From Rheinheimera faecalis (GTDB lineage: Bacteria > Pseudomonadota > Gammaproteobacteria > Enterobacterales > Alteromonadaceae): a DNA stretch of 64,000 nt. This document shows positions 37,170 through 46,615 of this stretch, in pieces. Both the position numbers and the translations under genes were made by a program. The stretch lies in the NCBI RefSeq assembly GCF_021290965.1, contig NZ_JAJOYT010000004.1, forward strand, positions 62,001-126,000. The letters are read 5' to 3'. Under the pieces are notes generated by a model. It saw only the letters and a program-made list of their open reading frames with translations, searched no databases and was not told the origin of the DNA. Every line of letters starts with the position of its first letter. Position 1 is the first letter of the stretch.

Positions 37170-38027
37170 TCAGTCAATTTTTGACAATAAATCCGGGTTG
37201 GTGACCAGATTACGCACAGCATGCGCTTCCGATTCGTTAAATGGGTTGGCTTTACACCATTGGCCCATGGTAGCGATATTCACTTTGGCTACTTTAGGAC
37301 GAACGCCCCAGCTGACCTGAAAAGGTGAAGCTACTTCGTTGTAATCAGGACCTGTGGTTGAGCCTGCATACTCGACAGGTTCGCCTGTATTGTCCGGAAT
37401 GTTCGTGGCCTGATTGTAGCCATCGTCCATGGTTACAGCTGCCAGTTTATTGAAGTCCAACGCTTTAGGGTCGTTTACCAGCACAAACACCTGAGCCTCT
37501 ACCCGTAATTCCGGGTTTTTAATAGCTTCGGTCATACAGGCGCCCAAGCTTACACCTGGCACTGCCATGGCGCTGGTATGCACATAATGCACTTCTACCG
37601 TGTCACCCGAATGCAGGCTACCATGCTTGCCTGCACAGATTGGCTCTTTTACTGGGGTTAACTCGGCTTTGGTTAATTTGCCATTGTATTTATAACCCGT
37701 GCCCATGCCTTTACCGTCGCCGTTACCAGCGTAAGTGGTGAACTCGCCACCTTTGTGTTCGGCATTAAGATGCATATGAATATTGCACAAGTTCATATGT
37801 TCATAGGACGGTGCCAGAGCAAACAAACGCATATCACTGCCGGTTTTTACACTAATATCCCGCGGTGATTGCGGACCATAGCCTTTGCCTTTGGTGGCTG
37901 CGTCTAGTTTGGCATTCTGCTGGGCAATCACTTCATCGCTGACCGCATGATGTGACCCTTCAGCAGCCTGAAGATCACTACAGACAACAGCGGAAAATAA
38001 CAGACAAGAAAAAAAAGATAGTTTCAT
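37170..38027 (-). CDS. Delta-class carbonic anhydrase-like periplasmic protein
   Basis: 285 aa with a signal peptide (MKLSFFSCLLFSAVVCSDLQA). The core has SYEHMNLCNIHMHLNAEHKGGEF, which carries a His-x-His plus Glu-His metal set as in delta carbonic anhydrases, and the later AKHGSLHSGDTVEVHYVHTS. Several cysteines may pair in the periplasm. Delta-CAs hydrate CO2 and, in diatoms, can use Zn or Co; bacterial members are little studied. ATG 38027 fits the signal peptide and has AAGGAC upstream; the in-frame 38063 start is less likely. The gene is alone between convergent AraC and divergent XRE-cupin genes. Assignment rests on remembered family motifs. Confidence 0.72.
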   Translation of the reverse strand: MKLSFFSCLLFSAVVCSDLQAAEGSHHAVSDEVIAQQNAKLDAATKGKGYGPQSPRDISVKTGSDMRLFALAPSYEHMNLCNIHMHLNAEHKGGEFTTYAGNGDGKGMGTGYKYNGKLTKAELTPVKEPICAGKHGSLHSGDTVEVHYVHTSAMAVPGVSLGACMTEAIKNPELRVEAQVFVLVNDPKALDFNKLAAVTMDDGYNQATNIPDNTGEPVEYAGSTTGPDYNEVASPFQVSWGVRPKVAKVNIATMGQWCKANPFNESEAHAVRNLVTNPDLLSKID

Positions 38028-38259
38028 AACATGTCCTTGGTTCTGCCGGGCCAAATGCGCCACTACATATCAGGGTAATATGAGTGCTTTGCCAAGCCGA
38101 TACACTGTAGACGAAGCATGCCGTTTTGCTACTTTTTCTGGCTGAATTTGTCGCTGATTGGACGCATCTTTTTTCGAACTAAAAAGTGAGTGTCTGACGT
38201 TTTATCTGGCTTCAGGTTTTGGCCTGGCTTCATAAATCCCATTGACAAGAGCCTGTTCA

Positions 38260-38281
38260 TTATATAGAACGTTCTATATAA
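38260..38281. promoter_or_regulatory. 22-bp perfect palindrome, likely operator of XRE-cupin/azl operon
   Basis: Arm TTATATAGAAC followed by its exact reverse complement. It begins 13 bp after a TTGACA hexamer (38242-38247) and 19 bp before the regulator start, so binding would block the promoter. Confidence 0.75.
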
Positions 38282-38300
38282 AGAACGATTTGGAACTGTC

Positions 38301-38831
38301 ATGGATAAACCTACTCTTGATACGCTGGGACGCCATATTCAAAGTTTGCGGACAGCCCGCGGTTTGTCTTTGTCGCAGCTGGCTGCTGATGCCGGTATTG
38401 CTAAATCTAACCTGTCCAGACTAGAGCAGGGCAATGGCAATCCAACGCTGGATACTATCTGGCGTTTGTCGTTGCAGCTGCAGGTGCCATTTGGCAATTT
38501 GATAGCGCCTGTCAGTGCGCTGGTCGGAGACAGTGGGGTGCAGGTGCGGTTGATCGATCAGGGTAAAGACAATCCTCCTGTCGATGCCTATTGGATGTCT
38601 TGTGCACCTTTTACAGAACGCAAGGCGGAGGCTCATGCTGCTGGCACTGTGGAATCTATCACTTTGATCAGCGGTCAGCTTGAAGTAGGCACTGAAGGTG
38701 ATAGCAAAACTTTAACAGCAGGACAAAGCCATAGCTTTGCTGCTGACCAGCCTCATTTGTATCGCACTGGCGAAAGCTGGGCGACTGCGCTTTTGACCAT
38801 TGTGTATCAGCAAAGCGGGGAGGGGGTATGA
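38301..38831 (+). CDS. XRE-cupin transcription regulator of azlCD operon
   Basis: 176 aa. N-terminal Xre-type HTH (about 8-65: IQSLRTARGLSLSQLAADAGIAKSNLSRLEQGNGNPTLDTIWRLS) and C-terminal cupin ligand domain (about 110-170, ending with HSFAADQPHLYRT). Such proteins often repress an adjacent transporter operon and respond to an amino acid or related compound. Its stop overlaps the azlC start by 4 nt (ATGA), so it is co-translated with the exporter, and the perfect palindrome upstream suggests autoregulation. Confidence 0.9.
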   Translation: MDKPTLDTLGRHIQSLRTARGLSLSQLAADAGIAKSNLSRLEQGNGNPTLDTIWRLSLQLQVPFGNLIAPVSALVGDSGVQVRLIDQGKDNPPVDAYWMSCAPFTERKAEAHAAGTVESITLISGQLEVGTEGDSKTLTAGQSHSFAADQPHLYRTGESWATALLTIVYQQSGEGV

Positions 38832-39556
38832 GTTCAGTTGACCTGTCGAAAAGCTCAGCCTGGCAGCAAGGCGCCCGTGATGCTTTGCCGCTGCTCGGCG
38901 GTTATATTCCGGTGGCTATTTCTTTTGGTTTAATTGCAGTGCAATCGGGTTTTAGTGCGCTGGAAACTGTGCTTATTTCAGCTCTTATCTATGCTGGTGC
39001 TTCGCAGTTTTTGTTTATTGCTATGGTCGCTTCTGGTGCGCCACTGTGGCTGGTACTGGTGATGACTTTACTGATCAATGCCCGGCATCTGGTGTACGGG
39101 CCTAATATTGCGCCTTATTTATCAAACAGCCGCTGGTGGCCAGTGCTTATGCATGGCTTAACCGATCAGATTTTTGCTTTGGCCCATACAAGATTGCCGC
39201 AGCTGGAAGAAAAAAATCGAATGGGTTGGTACATCAGTGCTGCTTTGATTGCGTGGGGAAGCTGGATTATCGGTACTGCAGTAGGGGCTGTTGCCGGGGC
39301 TGAAATTACCAGTCGATGGCCTTTATTGGGCGAAGTGATGCCCTTTGCTTTGCCTGCGCTGTTTTTAGTCTTGTTAGCACCACGTTTTACCTCTGTGCAG
39401 TGGACCTTAACCATGCTCGTCACCATAGTGGCTGCCCTGGTGCTGAAGCTGATGGGCATGACTAATTCTGCTATTCCGCTGGCGGCATTATGTGGTGTGT
39501 CGCTGTTTTATCTGGTGCAGGCCAAACTAAAAGCAGAGGGAAAAATCCATGGATAA
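38828..39556 (+). CDS. azlC: AzlC-family branched-chain amino-acid exporter, large subunit
   Basis: 242-aa inner-membrane protein with multiple hydrophobic helices. It shows the AzlC N-terminal pattern DALPLLGGYIPVAISFGLIA, then LIYAGASQFLFIAMVASGA and LLINARHLVYGPNIAPYL. With the small subunit AzlD it exports branched-chain or similar amino acids. It overlaps the regulator before it by 4 nt and azlD after it by 8 nt. Confidence 0.92.
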   Translation: MSSVDLSKSSAWQQGARDALPLLGGYIPVAISFGLIAVQSGFSALETVLISALIYAGASQFLFIAMVASGAPLWLVLVMTLLINARHLVYGPNIAPYLSNSRWWPVLMHGLTDQIFALAHTRLPQLEEKNRMGWYISAALIAWGSWIIGTAVGAVAGAEITSRWPLLGEVMPFALPALFLVLLAPRFTSVQWTLTMLVTIVAALVLKLMGMTNSAIPLAALCGVSLFYLVQAKLKAEGKIHG

Positions 39557-39896
39557 ATCGCTGTGGTTGTTAATGCTGGCCTGCGCTGTGGGCACCTTTT
39601 TACTGCGGGCTTTGCCTTTGATCTGGATGCGGCGGCATTTGGTTCGCCGCAGTATTAGTAACAGCACTGAAGCTATGCCGGTCTGGCTGACTGTGCTGGC
39701 ACCAACCATGATTGCCGCTATGTTTGGTGTGTCTCTGGTTCCTGCTCATGCTGGTATCAGTTCCTGGCTGGCAACTCTTTTGGGCGGGCTTTGCACTATT
39801 CTGGTTTGGCGGCGCACCCGTTCTTTAGGTTGGCCAGTTTGTGTTGGTGTGACTGTGTACGGTGTGGTGGTGGTGTTGCTAAAGATGATGGGCTGA
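39549..39896 (+). CDS. azlD: AzlD-family exporter, small subunit
   Basis: 115-aa inner-membrane protein with about four helices; WLLMLACAVGTFLLRALPLIWMRR at the start and AMPVWLTVLAPTMIAAMFGVSLVP are typical for AzlD. It forms the exporter with AzlC, whose gene it overlaps by 8 nt. Last gene of the operon. Confidence 0.9.
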   Translation: MDKSLWLLMLACAVGTFLLRALPLIWMRRHLVRRSISNSTEAMPVWLTVLAPTMIAAMFGVSLVPAHAGISSWLATLLGGLCTILVWRRTRSLGWPVCVGVTVYGVVVVLLKMMG

Positions 39897-40075
39897 GCCA
39901 CAGCTGAATTGATGCTACAGGGGATTTGTTACTCGCTTATCTGCGTTTTCTTTTTCGGGATATTTTGTACCTCTTTACTTGTTAAATCCGAAGCTGCTGC
40001 TAAGTTTTCTGACGTAATGGCGCAGCCTTATGCCTGCGCCGAATGGAAGTTGAACCAAACAATGCAGGAGAGTTT

Positions 40076-40912
40076 ATGGATGCAAATCAAACAAAATGGC
40101 GGGATAGCTATAGCCTGATCGCCGTGCTTGGTTTTTTAGCAGCCTTGTATTTCATCTATAAAAATGCAGACAATGCGCTGACAAACTGGTACTGGCTGAT
40201 GGGGCTTTTTGTGCTGGTCTTGGCTGTGATTGGCAAAGTCATGTGTGGCACCTGGAAAGGTGTGTTTGTCGATGAACGCAATGTGATGTCTTTGTCCAGG
40301 GTACAAATGGTGGCCTGGAGTATTTTGGTGCTTACAGCTGTGCTGGCTTTGGTGTTGCACAATATAGAGACAGGGGATGGCAATTGTCTGCGTGATGCAA
40401 CTGGTTGTGTACCTGACATTCCGCAGCAGCTGTGGTTATTGATGGGTTTTAGCACAGCTACCCTGGTGGCATCTCCTGTGTTGTTGAGTAACAGTGGTGC
40501 TGCAGAACCAGACCAAAAGAAAAGTGAGGAAATTACCAATGGTCTTGCCAAACAGGGTTATCAGACGTCTGAGCAGGAGCTGAGTGGCCCCTTGTACAGA
40601 AACGAATCACCACAAGATGCACGCTGGTCGGATTTAATCACTGGGGAACAAAACAGCAATTGCTTGCATCTGGATTTACCCCGCTTGCAGATGTGCTTTT
40701 TTACTCTGGTCGCCTTGCTGATTTACTCTGTATTACTGCATGGACAACTGAGCCAGGCCGCTGCTTTTGAGTCATTACCGGATTTGAGTGAGGGGTTGCT
40801 TGCTATTATCGCCATCAGCCACGGCGGTTACCTGGTCAGCAAGGCCAGTCAGAACAGTGTGACCACTACTGCTCCTGCTAAAAACTCTGGTACGGATCAG
40901 CCAGCACAATAA
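40076..40912 (+). CDS. Multi-pass membrane protein of unknown function
   Basis: 278 aa, family not recognised. Start ATG 40076 follows GCAGGAG; the frame extends to 40043. There are about four or five membrane helices: SLIAVLGFLAALYFIY, WYWLMGLFVLVLAVIGK, MVAWSILVLTAVLALVL, LWLLMGFSTATLVASPVLL and a C-terminal MCFFTLVALLIYSVLL. Between helices 4 and 5 is a charged cytoplasmic stretch with RWSDLITGEQ. The segment DERNVMSLSRVQMVAWSILVL recurs in bacterial membrane proteins of unknown role. It stands alone between azlD and the convergent ggt gene. Confidence 0.7.
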   Translation: MDANQTKWRDSYSLIAVLGFLAALYFIYKNADNALTNWYWLMGLFVLVLAVIGKVMCGTWKGVFVDERNVMSLSRVQMVAWSILVLTAVLALVLHNIETGDGNCLRDATGCVPDIPQQLWLLMGFSTATLVASPVLLSNSGAAEPDQKKSEEITNGLAKQGYQTSEQELSGPLYRNESPQDARWSDLITGEQNSNCLHLDLPRLQMCFFTLVALLIYSVLLHGQLSQAAAFESLPDLSEGLLAIIAISHGGYLVSKASQNSVTTTAPAKNSGTDQPAQ

Positions 40913-40957
40913 CTACTCCGGGCTGGATGATGCTCTCCAGCCCCTTATAGTGCTGAC

Positions 40958-42649
40958 TTAATACTCAATCACTTTCGCCACACCACGGGAACGTGGGTCG
41001 GCTGCGGCTGTTACTTTATCTGCTGTCACTTGTATCGCTTGCACGTCACCTAAATTCCAGCCTTGGGTATGCAGGGTGTAACCTTTTTTCGTCAGCTCTT
41101 GTTGTACCTCTGCAGAGAGTGGGGCGTAAGGCTCCATAGTGATTTGGTCTTTTGGCAATAACTGGTGATGAAAACGCGGGGCTGCGACGGCCTCTTGTAG
41201 TGGCATGTCGAAGTCGAACAGGTTGGTGATCACCTGAAAAATAGAGGTAATGATGGTTGAACCTCCCGGTGTACCAACCACCAGCTGCACTTTATTGTTC
41301 TGCACCAAAATGCTGGGTGTCATAGACGACAGCATACGTTTACCCGGTGCTATTGCATTGGCATCGTTGCCTATTACACCAAAGGCATTGGGTACCCCAG
41401 GTTTGGAAGAGAAATCGTCCATTTCGTTATTCAATAAAAAACCAGCACCTTGCACCACCACGCCGCTGCCAAAATCCAGATTCAGCGTATAGGTATTGGA
41501 TACCGCGTTGCCGTGCTTATCCAAAATAGAGAAGTGAGTGGTGTGATAACCCTCAAGGCCTGGCTTTATAGCTTTGGTTTCTGAGATAGCTAACGGATTG
41601 ATTTCTTTAGCGCGTTTATCCAGATAGGTGCTGTCGAGCAATTGCTGCTGCGGCACTGTGACAAAACCAGGGTCACCCAAATACTCTGCCCGGTCAGCAT
41701 AAACCCGTTTTTCCAGCTCAGCTATTAAGTGCACATACTGGCTGCTGTTGTGTTTTACGTTTTCGAAATCACTGCTGCGGCGCTGCTTTAAACCCAATAG
41801 CTGAGCCAAAGCTATGCCACCTGAACTTGGTGGCGATGCACTAATGAGCTGCTTGTCGCGCCATGGAGTGACTAAAGCATCACGCCAGCCAGCGCGGTAA
41901 GCGGCTAAATCTTCCATGGTGATTAAACCTTTACCCCGCTGCATTTCTGCCACTAACAGCTCTGCCGTTTTGCCTTTGTAAAAATCGTCAGGGCCTTGTG
42001 TTGCAATGCGTTTCAAGGTTTCGGCAAGCTCTGGCTGTTTGAAGTTTTCGCCTGCTTTCATCGCGGCAAAATACTGCGCAAAGTTGGTTTTACCCTCCAG
42101 TTGCTGTAATAAATCGGCGCGGTACTGATACTGGTTTTCAGCCACAGTAAAACCAGTGCTGGCGTAGTGAATAGCCGGAGCTACTAAGTCTTGCCATGGC
42201 AAGGAGCCAAACTTTTTATGTGCCAGCCATAATCCCATCACAGTGCCTGGCACACCGCTGGTTTTATGGCCTATTAAACTTAAGTTCTCAATCACCTGCT
42301 TGTCGGCATTTAAAAACATATCCTTATGAGCCGCCGCTGGTGCTGTTTCGCGGTAATCAAGGAAATAAGGTTTGCCGTCAAACCAGACCAGCATAAAACC
42401 ACCGCCGCCTATATTGCCAGCTTCGGGGTAAGTGACAGCCAAAGTAAAAGCTGTGGCTATGGCCGCGTCTACTACATTACCGCCTTTTCGCAGAATTTGT
42501 TCCGCCACTAAAGCACCGTATTGATCAGGAGATGCGACAGCGCCGTGTTTTATGCTTTTGGTTTGGGCTGTAGTTTCTTTTGCCTGCAAAGGGCTAAAAA
42601 GTATGGATAAAGACAGCAGTAACACGGAAGAAAAAAAGCGGTAAGCCAT
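40958..42649 (-). CDS. ggt: Gamma-glutamyltransferase
   Basis: 563-aa periplasmic N-terminal-nucleophile hydrolase that cleaves the gamma-glutamyl bond of glutathione and related peptides. It has a signal peptide (FFSSVLLLSLSILFSPLQA), the N-terminal GAVASPDQYGALVAEQILRKGGNVVDAAIATAF, the large-subunit SPPSSGGIALAQ, and the autoprocessing site before Thr in GYHTTHFSILDKHGNAVSNTYTLN; cleavage there gives two subunits. GTPGGSTIITSIFQV and the C-terminal GDVQAIQ are also typical. A ribosome site AAGGAG precedes the ATG. It is divergent from the beta-lactamase-fold gene. Confidence 0.95.
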   Translation of the reverse strand: MAYRFFSSVLLLSLSILFSPLQAKETTAQTKSIKHGAVASPDQYGALVAEQILRKGGNVVDAAIATAFTLAVTYPEAGNIGGGGFMLVWFDGKPYFLDYRETAPAAAHKDMFLNADKQVIENLSLIGHKTSGVPGTVMGLWLAHKKFGSLPWQDLVAPAIHYASTGFTVAENQYQYRADLLQQLEGKTNFAQYFAAMKAGENFKQPELAETLKRIATQGPDDFYKGKTAELLVAEMQRGKGLITMEDLAAYRAGWRDALVTPWRDKQLISASPPSSGGIALAQLLGLKQRRSSDFENVKHNSSQYVHLIAELEKRVYADRAEYLGDPGFVTVPQQQLLDSTYLDKRAKEINPLAISETKAIKPGLEGYHTTHFSILDKHGNAVSNTYTLNLDFGSGVVVQGAGFLLNNEMDDFSSKPGVPNAFGVIGNDANAIAPGKRMLSSMTPSILVQNNKVQLVVGTPGGSTIITSIFQVITNLFDFDMPLQEAVAAPRFHHQLLPKDQITMEPYAPLSAEVQQELTKKGYTLHTQGWNLGDVQAIQVTADKVTAAADPRSRGVAKVIEY

Positions 42650-42803
42650 AACTAACTCCTTGATGTTTGACTACTGTTCTATCCTTTCAATCACTCAATT
42701 GCAAGCTCAGGGCTAAAACTACTGCTGTGGTCATAACCTTGAAATTCTAATTGTATGAATATCTTACTATCGACTAGTCTGTGGTTTTAATACAACTTCT
42801 GAC

Positions 42804-44702
42804 ATGGATGTGGTGATGCGAAATTGGGTTTTGGGACTTTTGTTGTTTTTGGGATCTGCGGCTGCTTCAGCCGAACAACCCCAGGTTGCACAGGCAGAAT
42901 TTGAACAATTTCTGGATGAATTGATACAACCTCGTTTGGACAAAGGCGTATTGTCGAATGTCAGCGTAGCGCTGGTGTATCACAACAAACTTGTAGTAAG
43001 CCGCGGTTATGGTTTTGCGGATCAAGCTGCAGGGCAAAAACTCGACCCAACCCAGCATTTAATTCGCCCAGGTTCTGTGTCCAAACTACTGACCTGGACA
43101 GCGGTCATGCAGTTGGCAGAGCAGGGCCTGATTGATCTGGATACGGATATTAACAGCTACCTGGATTTCACTATTCCAGAGCACCCAAGCGGCCCTGTGA
43201 CTATGCGGCATTTAATGACGCACAGAGCAGGTTTTGAAGACGTACTGCGTGATTTAATGGCTACTAGCCCACAGCAATTAGTCAGCAACGAAGAATGGCT
43301 CAAACGCTGGGTGCCACAACGGGTTTTTGCTGTGGGCACTGTGCCGGCTTATTCCAATTACTCTGCGGCTTTGGCAGGTTACATTGTGGAGCGAGTCAGC
43401 AAAATGCCTTTTGCGACTTATGTTGAGCAGCATATTTTCCAGCCTGCTGGCATGAAAAACTCCAGCTTTCGCCAGCCTGTACCAGATGCTTTAGCTGGTC
43501 ATATCGCAAAAATTTATGATAAGTCAGGCATCAGGCAAGTGCCTTACGACTATATCAGCCCAATACCTGCAGGTTCTTTATCGGCTACAGCTCAGGATAT
43601 GGGGCTTTTTATGGCTGCTTTTTTAGCGGAAGCTAAAGATGGAACTACACCGCTACTGAATGCCAAAACCCGTGAACAAATGCTTAGTTACTCTGCATTT
43701 GCTGCCCAAGGTATGGACACTATGGCGCTGGGTTTTTTCCGCGACAATGAGCAAGGTTTGCAGATTTGGCAGCACGGTGGCAATACCCGCACTTACCATA
43801 GTCATTTGATGTTGGTTCCTGAATTTGGTGCCGGGCTTTTTGTCAGCATAGGTTCTGCGGCTGGCCGTGCTCAGGCTTATGAGTTACGCGAAGCGTTAAA
43901 CACCGCCTTTATTAAAAAATACCTGCCAACCAAGGCTACTGAAACTCAGCTGCATTCCGATCCTGCTGGCGAGAAACAGCGAGCTGATGAAGTGATAGGC
44001 TATTACCAAAGCAGCAGGACAAGTTTCAGTACCTTGCTGGCCGTGCTTCAACCTCTGTATCGGTTAAAAGTCACGGCAACAGAGACTGGTGATTTGATTT
44101 TGGCAGGGTATAACAAAGCAGACAATACATCCTGGTTATGGCGCGAAGTTCAGCCTTATCTGTGGCAACAAGTAGATGGGCAAGACAGGCTGAGTGCAGT
44201 GGTCAAACCCGGCCAGCCTGTGATGTTAAATATCGGCGCTTTAGCCGCTGTACAGTCCTGGAATAAAGTTCACCCTCTGGCCAACGCTGCTGTATTGCTT
44301 CCTGCCTGGTGCAGTGCACTGGTGATTTTGTTGTTGGCAGTGCTGAAACTGCCGTACTTGTGGTTCAGGTATAAAAAACGCTGGGTGCACCAGACAGGAG
44401 CTATTACTGCGATAGCTGTGGCTTGCTGTGCTTTAGCTCTGTTTGCTGGTTTAGCTTTGTTAAATCTGGCGCTGGATGGGATCTACAGCTTTGCTCCTTC
44501 AGATCTGCTGATCCGCGCCGCCCAGTTGTTATGCTTTTTTGCAGTGTTAGGCCTTGTTCCTGCGGGATTACTGTTAAAGCAAAGCTTTGGAGCTGGTGTT
44601 TGGCGACAACGAATACTGCATACGCTGACTGTCTTGGCATTTTTATTTATTGCTTCTTATCTTGCTGTATATAACTTGTGGTCGGTGCAGCTTTATTACT
44701 AG
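42804..44702 (+). CDS. Beta-lactamase-fold serine hydrolase with C-terminal membrane domain
   Basis: 632 aa. The signal peptide NWVLGLLLFLGSAAASA is followed by a class C beta-lactamase/PBP4*-type domain (about 25-370) with the Ser-x-x-Lys motif in RPGSVSKLLTW, the Tyr-x-Asn motif in YSNYSAALAG and HGGNTRTYHS in the KTG position. A linker of mixed strands (about 390-500) leads to four membrane helices (VLLPAWCSALVILLLAVL, ITAIAVACCALALFAGLALLNLAL, LCFFAVLGLVPAGLLL, TLTVLAFLFIASYLAVYNL). The catalytic domain would be periplasmic. Likely substrates are peptides, D-amino-acid peptides or esters rather than antibiotics. ATG 42804 and 42816 are both possible; neither has a strong ribosome site. 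Confidence 0.88.
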   Translation: MDVVMRNWVLGLLLFLGSAAASAEQPQVAQAEFEQFLDELIQPRLDKGVLSNVSVALVYHNKLVVSRGYGFADQAAGQKLDPTQHLIRPGSVSKLLTWTAVMQLAEQGLIDLDTDINSYLDFTIPEHPSGPVTMRHLMTHRAGFEDVLRDLMATSPQQLVSNEEWLKRWVPQRVFAVGTVPAYSNYSAALAGYIVERVSKMPFATYVEQHIFQPAGMKNSSFRQPVPDALAGHIAKIYDKSGIRQVPYDYISPIPAGSLSATAQDMGLFMAAFLAEAKDGTTPLLNAKTREQMLSYSAFAAQGMDTMALGFFRDNEQGLQIWQHGGNTRTYHSHLMLVPEFGAGLFVSIGSAAGRAQAYELREALNTAFIKKYLPTKATETQLHSDPAGEKQRADEVIGYYQSSRTSFSTLLAVLQPLYRLKVTATETGDLILAGYNKADNTSWLWREVQPYLWQQVDGQDRLSAVVKPGQPVMLNIGALAAVQSWNKVHPLANAAVLLPAWCSALVILLLAVLKLPYLWFRYKKRWVHQTGAITAIAVACCALALFAGLALLNLALDGIYSFAPSDLLIRAAQLLCFFAVLGLVPAGLLLKQSFGAGVWRQRILHTLTVLAFLFIASYLAVYNLWSVQLYY

Positions 44703-44935
44703 CTTGAGCTTGACTTATGTTTCCCTGGAAACTTATTTCAAGTGCTTAATTGCTGTTTTTACACAGAAGTTATATGTCGTGCGAGAAAACAGAACAGTTT
44801 CTTTTTTAGAAAACCTTCCTTTTTCCATAATAGCAACTAGAGTTTTCGAAACGGGTAAATGTGGTGTGGTAAAACCAGCAGACCCTGTTGCTAAAAAAGA
44901 TAAAGACAACAACCCCAAAGGAAGGAATACCGCAG

Positions 44936-46408
44936 ATGAATACCTTAAAAATACTATCAGCAGGCAGCCTGGTTTTCGCCTTGTGTTGTGCATCCACTCC
45001 GGTGTCGGCAAATCAGGCCTACAAGGCCACAACCGCAGCTGCAGCAGCTTGTCCTGTAGACCCAGCCTGGCTGAATAGCCCCTCTATGCCGACTGAAGTG
45101 AAAAAAAGCGGTTCGGATGGCAGCTCAAATTTTTGTGATTTTTACCAGTTTTCCACTCAGGCTTTTTTGTATCTGATGTCACAAAACAGCAGTGGTCAGC
45201 GTAACTTTATGAACCAGGCTTTGTATCCGGTGCTGGAGTTTGATGCCAATGGTAATCCGGTGAATTCCTGTGACAACGCCATCACAGGTTCGACTTTAAG
45301 AACCAGTCTGGATAAAGCCGACAGCACTTCCATATCAACAGAGCAGGCGGGCGATGGCGCTACTATTTATGCTCAGGATACCAATGTGGTGTATTACGAT
45401 GTGCGTTTTGACAAGGGCCTGTGCAGCTTGTCGGGCAGTGCTGTAACACTGCAACAACAAAACATCATTAACTTCCCATCTGGCACCACTGAAATGAAAT
45501 CGGCCTGGAAACTGCTGTCCGCGGCCGAAGTGGCTGCCGGTACTTTTGTGACTCAGCCTCAGACTATTGGTGGTCAGAACGTGACTTTAGGTTTGGTGGG
45601 TATGCATATCGCTGTTGCCACTACGGATCATCCTGAATTTGTCTGGGCAACCTACGAACATCAAATGAACTCGCCGGATTGCACGCCAGTTGGAACTCAG
45701 CCTGCATCTCCCTGGACTTTTGCCAGTGCCAGCTGCACCAGTGGTTTACCTGGCACAGCCGCATCAGGCAATGCCTGTAATTTTAATAACCCATTGAAAA
45801 ACCAGACTGCACCTACGGGCACAGCCACCAATATCTGCCGGGTTTATCCTTATGGCACTGCAGCAGGCGACTTAAAAGCGGATGAAAACGTCGCTGATAT
45901 TATGCAACAAAACAGTGGTGTGGATGCGTTGCTGGCAGGAAGCAGTGTTCCGGCAGGTATGCAGGTACTGGCGAACTACTTTCATGTAGGAGCCTTGTGG
46001 GTCAGTGATATCACTCAAAGTTCAGGTGGAGTGGGTGTACCAAATGAGCGGGGTTCGTTGCGTTTAGCCAATACAGTAGCCGAAACTACCTTTCAGAATG
46101 TGGATTTGCAAAAAGGTTTTGCCAGTAACTGTTTTGGTTGCCACAACTACAGCGGCACAGGCCAGAGCGTCAGCAATAACATTACGTCGCAGAACCTGAG
46201 CCATCTCTTTTTAGATGTAAAAATTGGGCAAGGTGAAAATGTGGATGTGACAGCGCCCACAGTGATTAGCAACAACAGTGCCGCAGCCGGTATTTGTGGC
46301 GGCGCAACAGGCGTATGCCAAAACGCCGGCAGTAACCTGAAATGGAACGGCAACTGGACCAATGTCAATACCAGTGCTGGTTCTGTCTGTGGTTGTACTG
46401 CGCAGTAA
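44936..46408 (+). CDS. Secreted mono-haem c-type cytochrome-like protein
   Basis: 490 aa with signal peptide (MNTLKILSAGSLVFALCCAS, then TPVSANQ) and ribosome site AAGGAAGG before ATG 44936. One CxxCH haem motif (CFGCH, about residue 398) lies near the C-terminus and the protein is rich in Cys, Asn, Ser and Thr, as in periplasmic or secreted proteins. The middle has LGLVGMHIAVATTDHPEFVWATYEHQMNSPDC, a pattern I associate with a family of large haem proteins of unknown role. No oxidase or reductase partner is nearby. It could carry electrons or bind a substrate. Confidence 0.75.
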   Translation: MNTLKILSAGSLVFALCCASTPVSANQAYKATTAAAAACPVDPAWLNSPSMPTEVKKSGSDGSSNFCDFYQFSTQAFLYLMSQNSSGQRNFMNQALYPVLEFDANGNPVNSCDNAITGSTLRTSLDKADSTSISTEQAGDGATIYAQDTNVVYYDVRFDKGLCSLSGSAVTLQQQNIINFPSGTTEMKSAWKLLSAAEVAAGTFVTQPQTIGGQNVTLGLVGMHIAVATTDHPEFVWATYEHQMNSPDCTPVGTQPASPWTFASASCTSGLPGTAASGNACNFNNPLKNQTAPTGTATNICRVYPYGTAAGDLKADENVADIMQQNSGVDALLAGSSVPAGMQVLANYFHVGALWVSDITQSSGGVGVPNERGSLRLANTVAETTFQNVDLQKGFASNCFGCHNYSGTGQSVSNNITSQNLSHLFLDVKIGQGENVDVTAPTVISNNSAAAGICGGATGVCQNAGSNLKWNGNWTNVNTSAGSVCGCTAQ

Positions 46409-46447
46409 CTGATTTTTACTCTAGCCCGCTTTTATCAGGCCACTTTG

Positions 46448-46483
46448 CAGAGCTGCTATTTTATTGTTGAAATAGCAGCTCTG
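46448..46483. terminator. Strong hairpin after cytochrome gene
   Basis: Perfect 14-bp arms CAGAGCTGCTATTT / AAATAGCAGCTCTG with an 8-nt loop, 40 bp after the stop. There is only a weak T run. Confidence 0.6.
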
Positions 46484-46615
46484 TTGCAGTTTCATCAAGG
46501 CTCTACTATTTTCCGTTCACCAATACTCAGCTCTATACTGTATCGTGATGGTTCGTTATGCCAAGTCCAGACTGTGTTCACTTTCCTGTGATATGGCACC
46601 AGGAGTAAAACCAGC

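Noticed and set aside
39909..40118. 69-aa hydrophobic frame before the membrane protein gene
   Set aside because: No ribosome site, and it runs out of frame into the start of the better-supported 278-aa gene at 40076.
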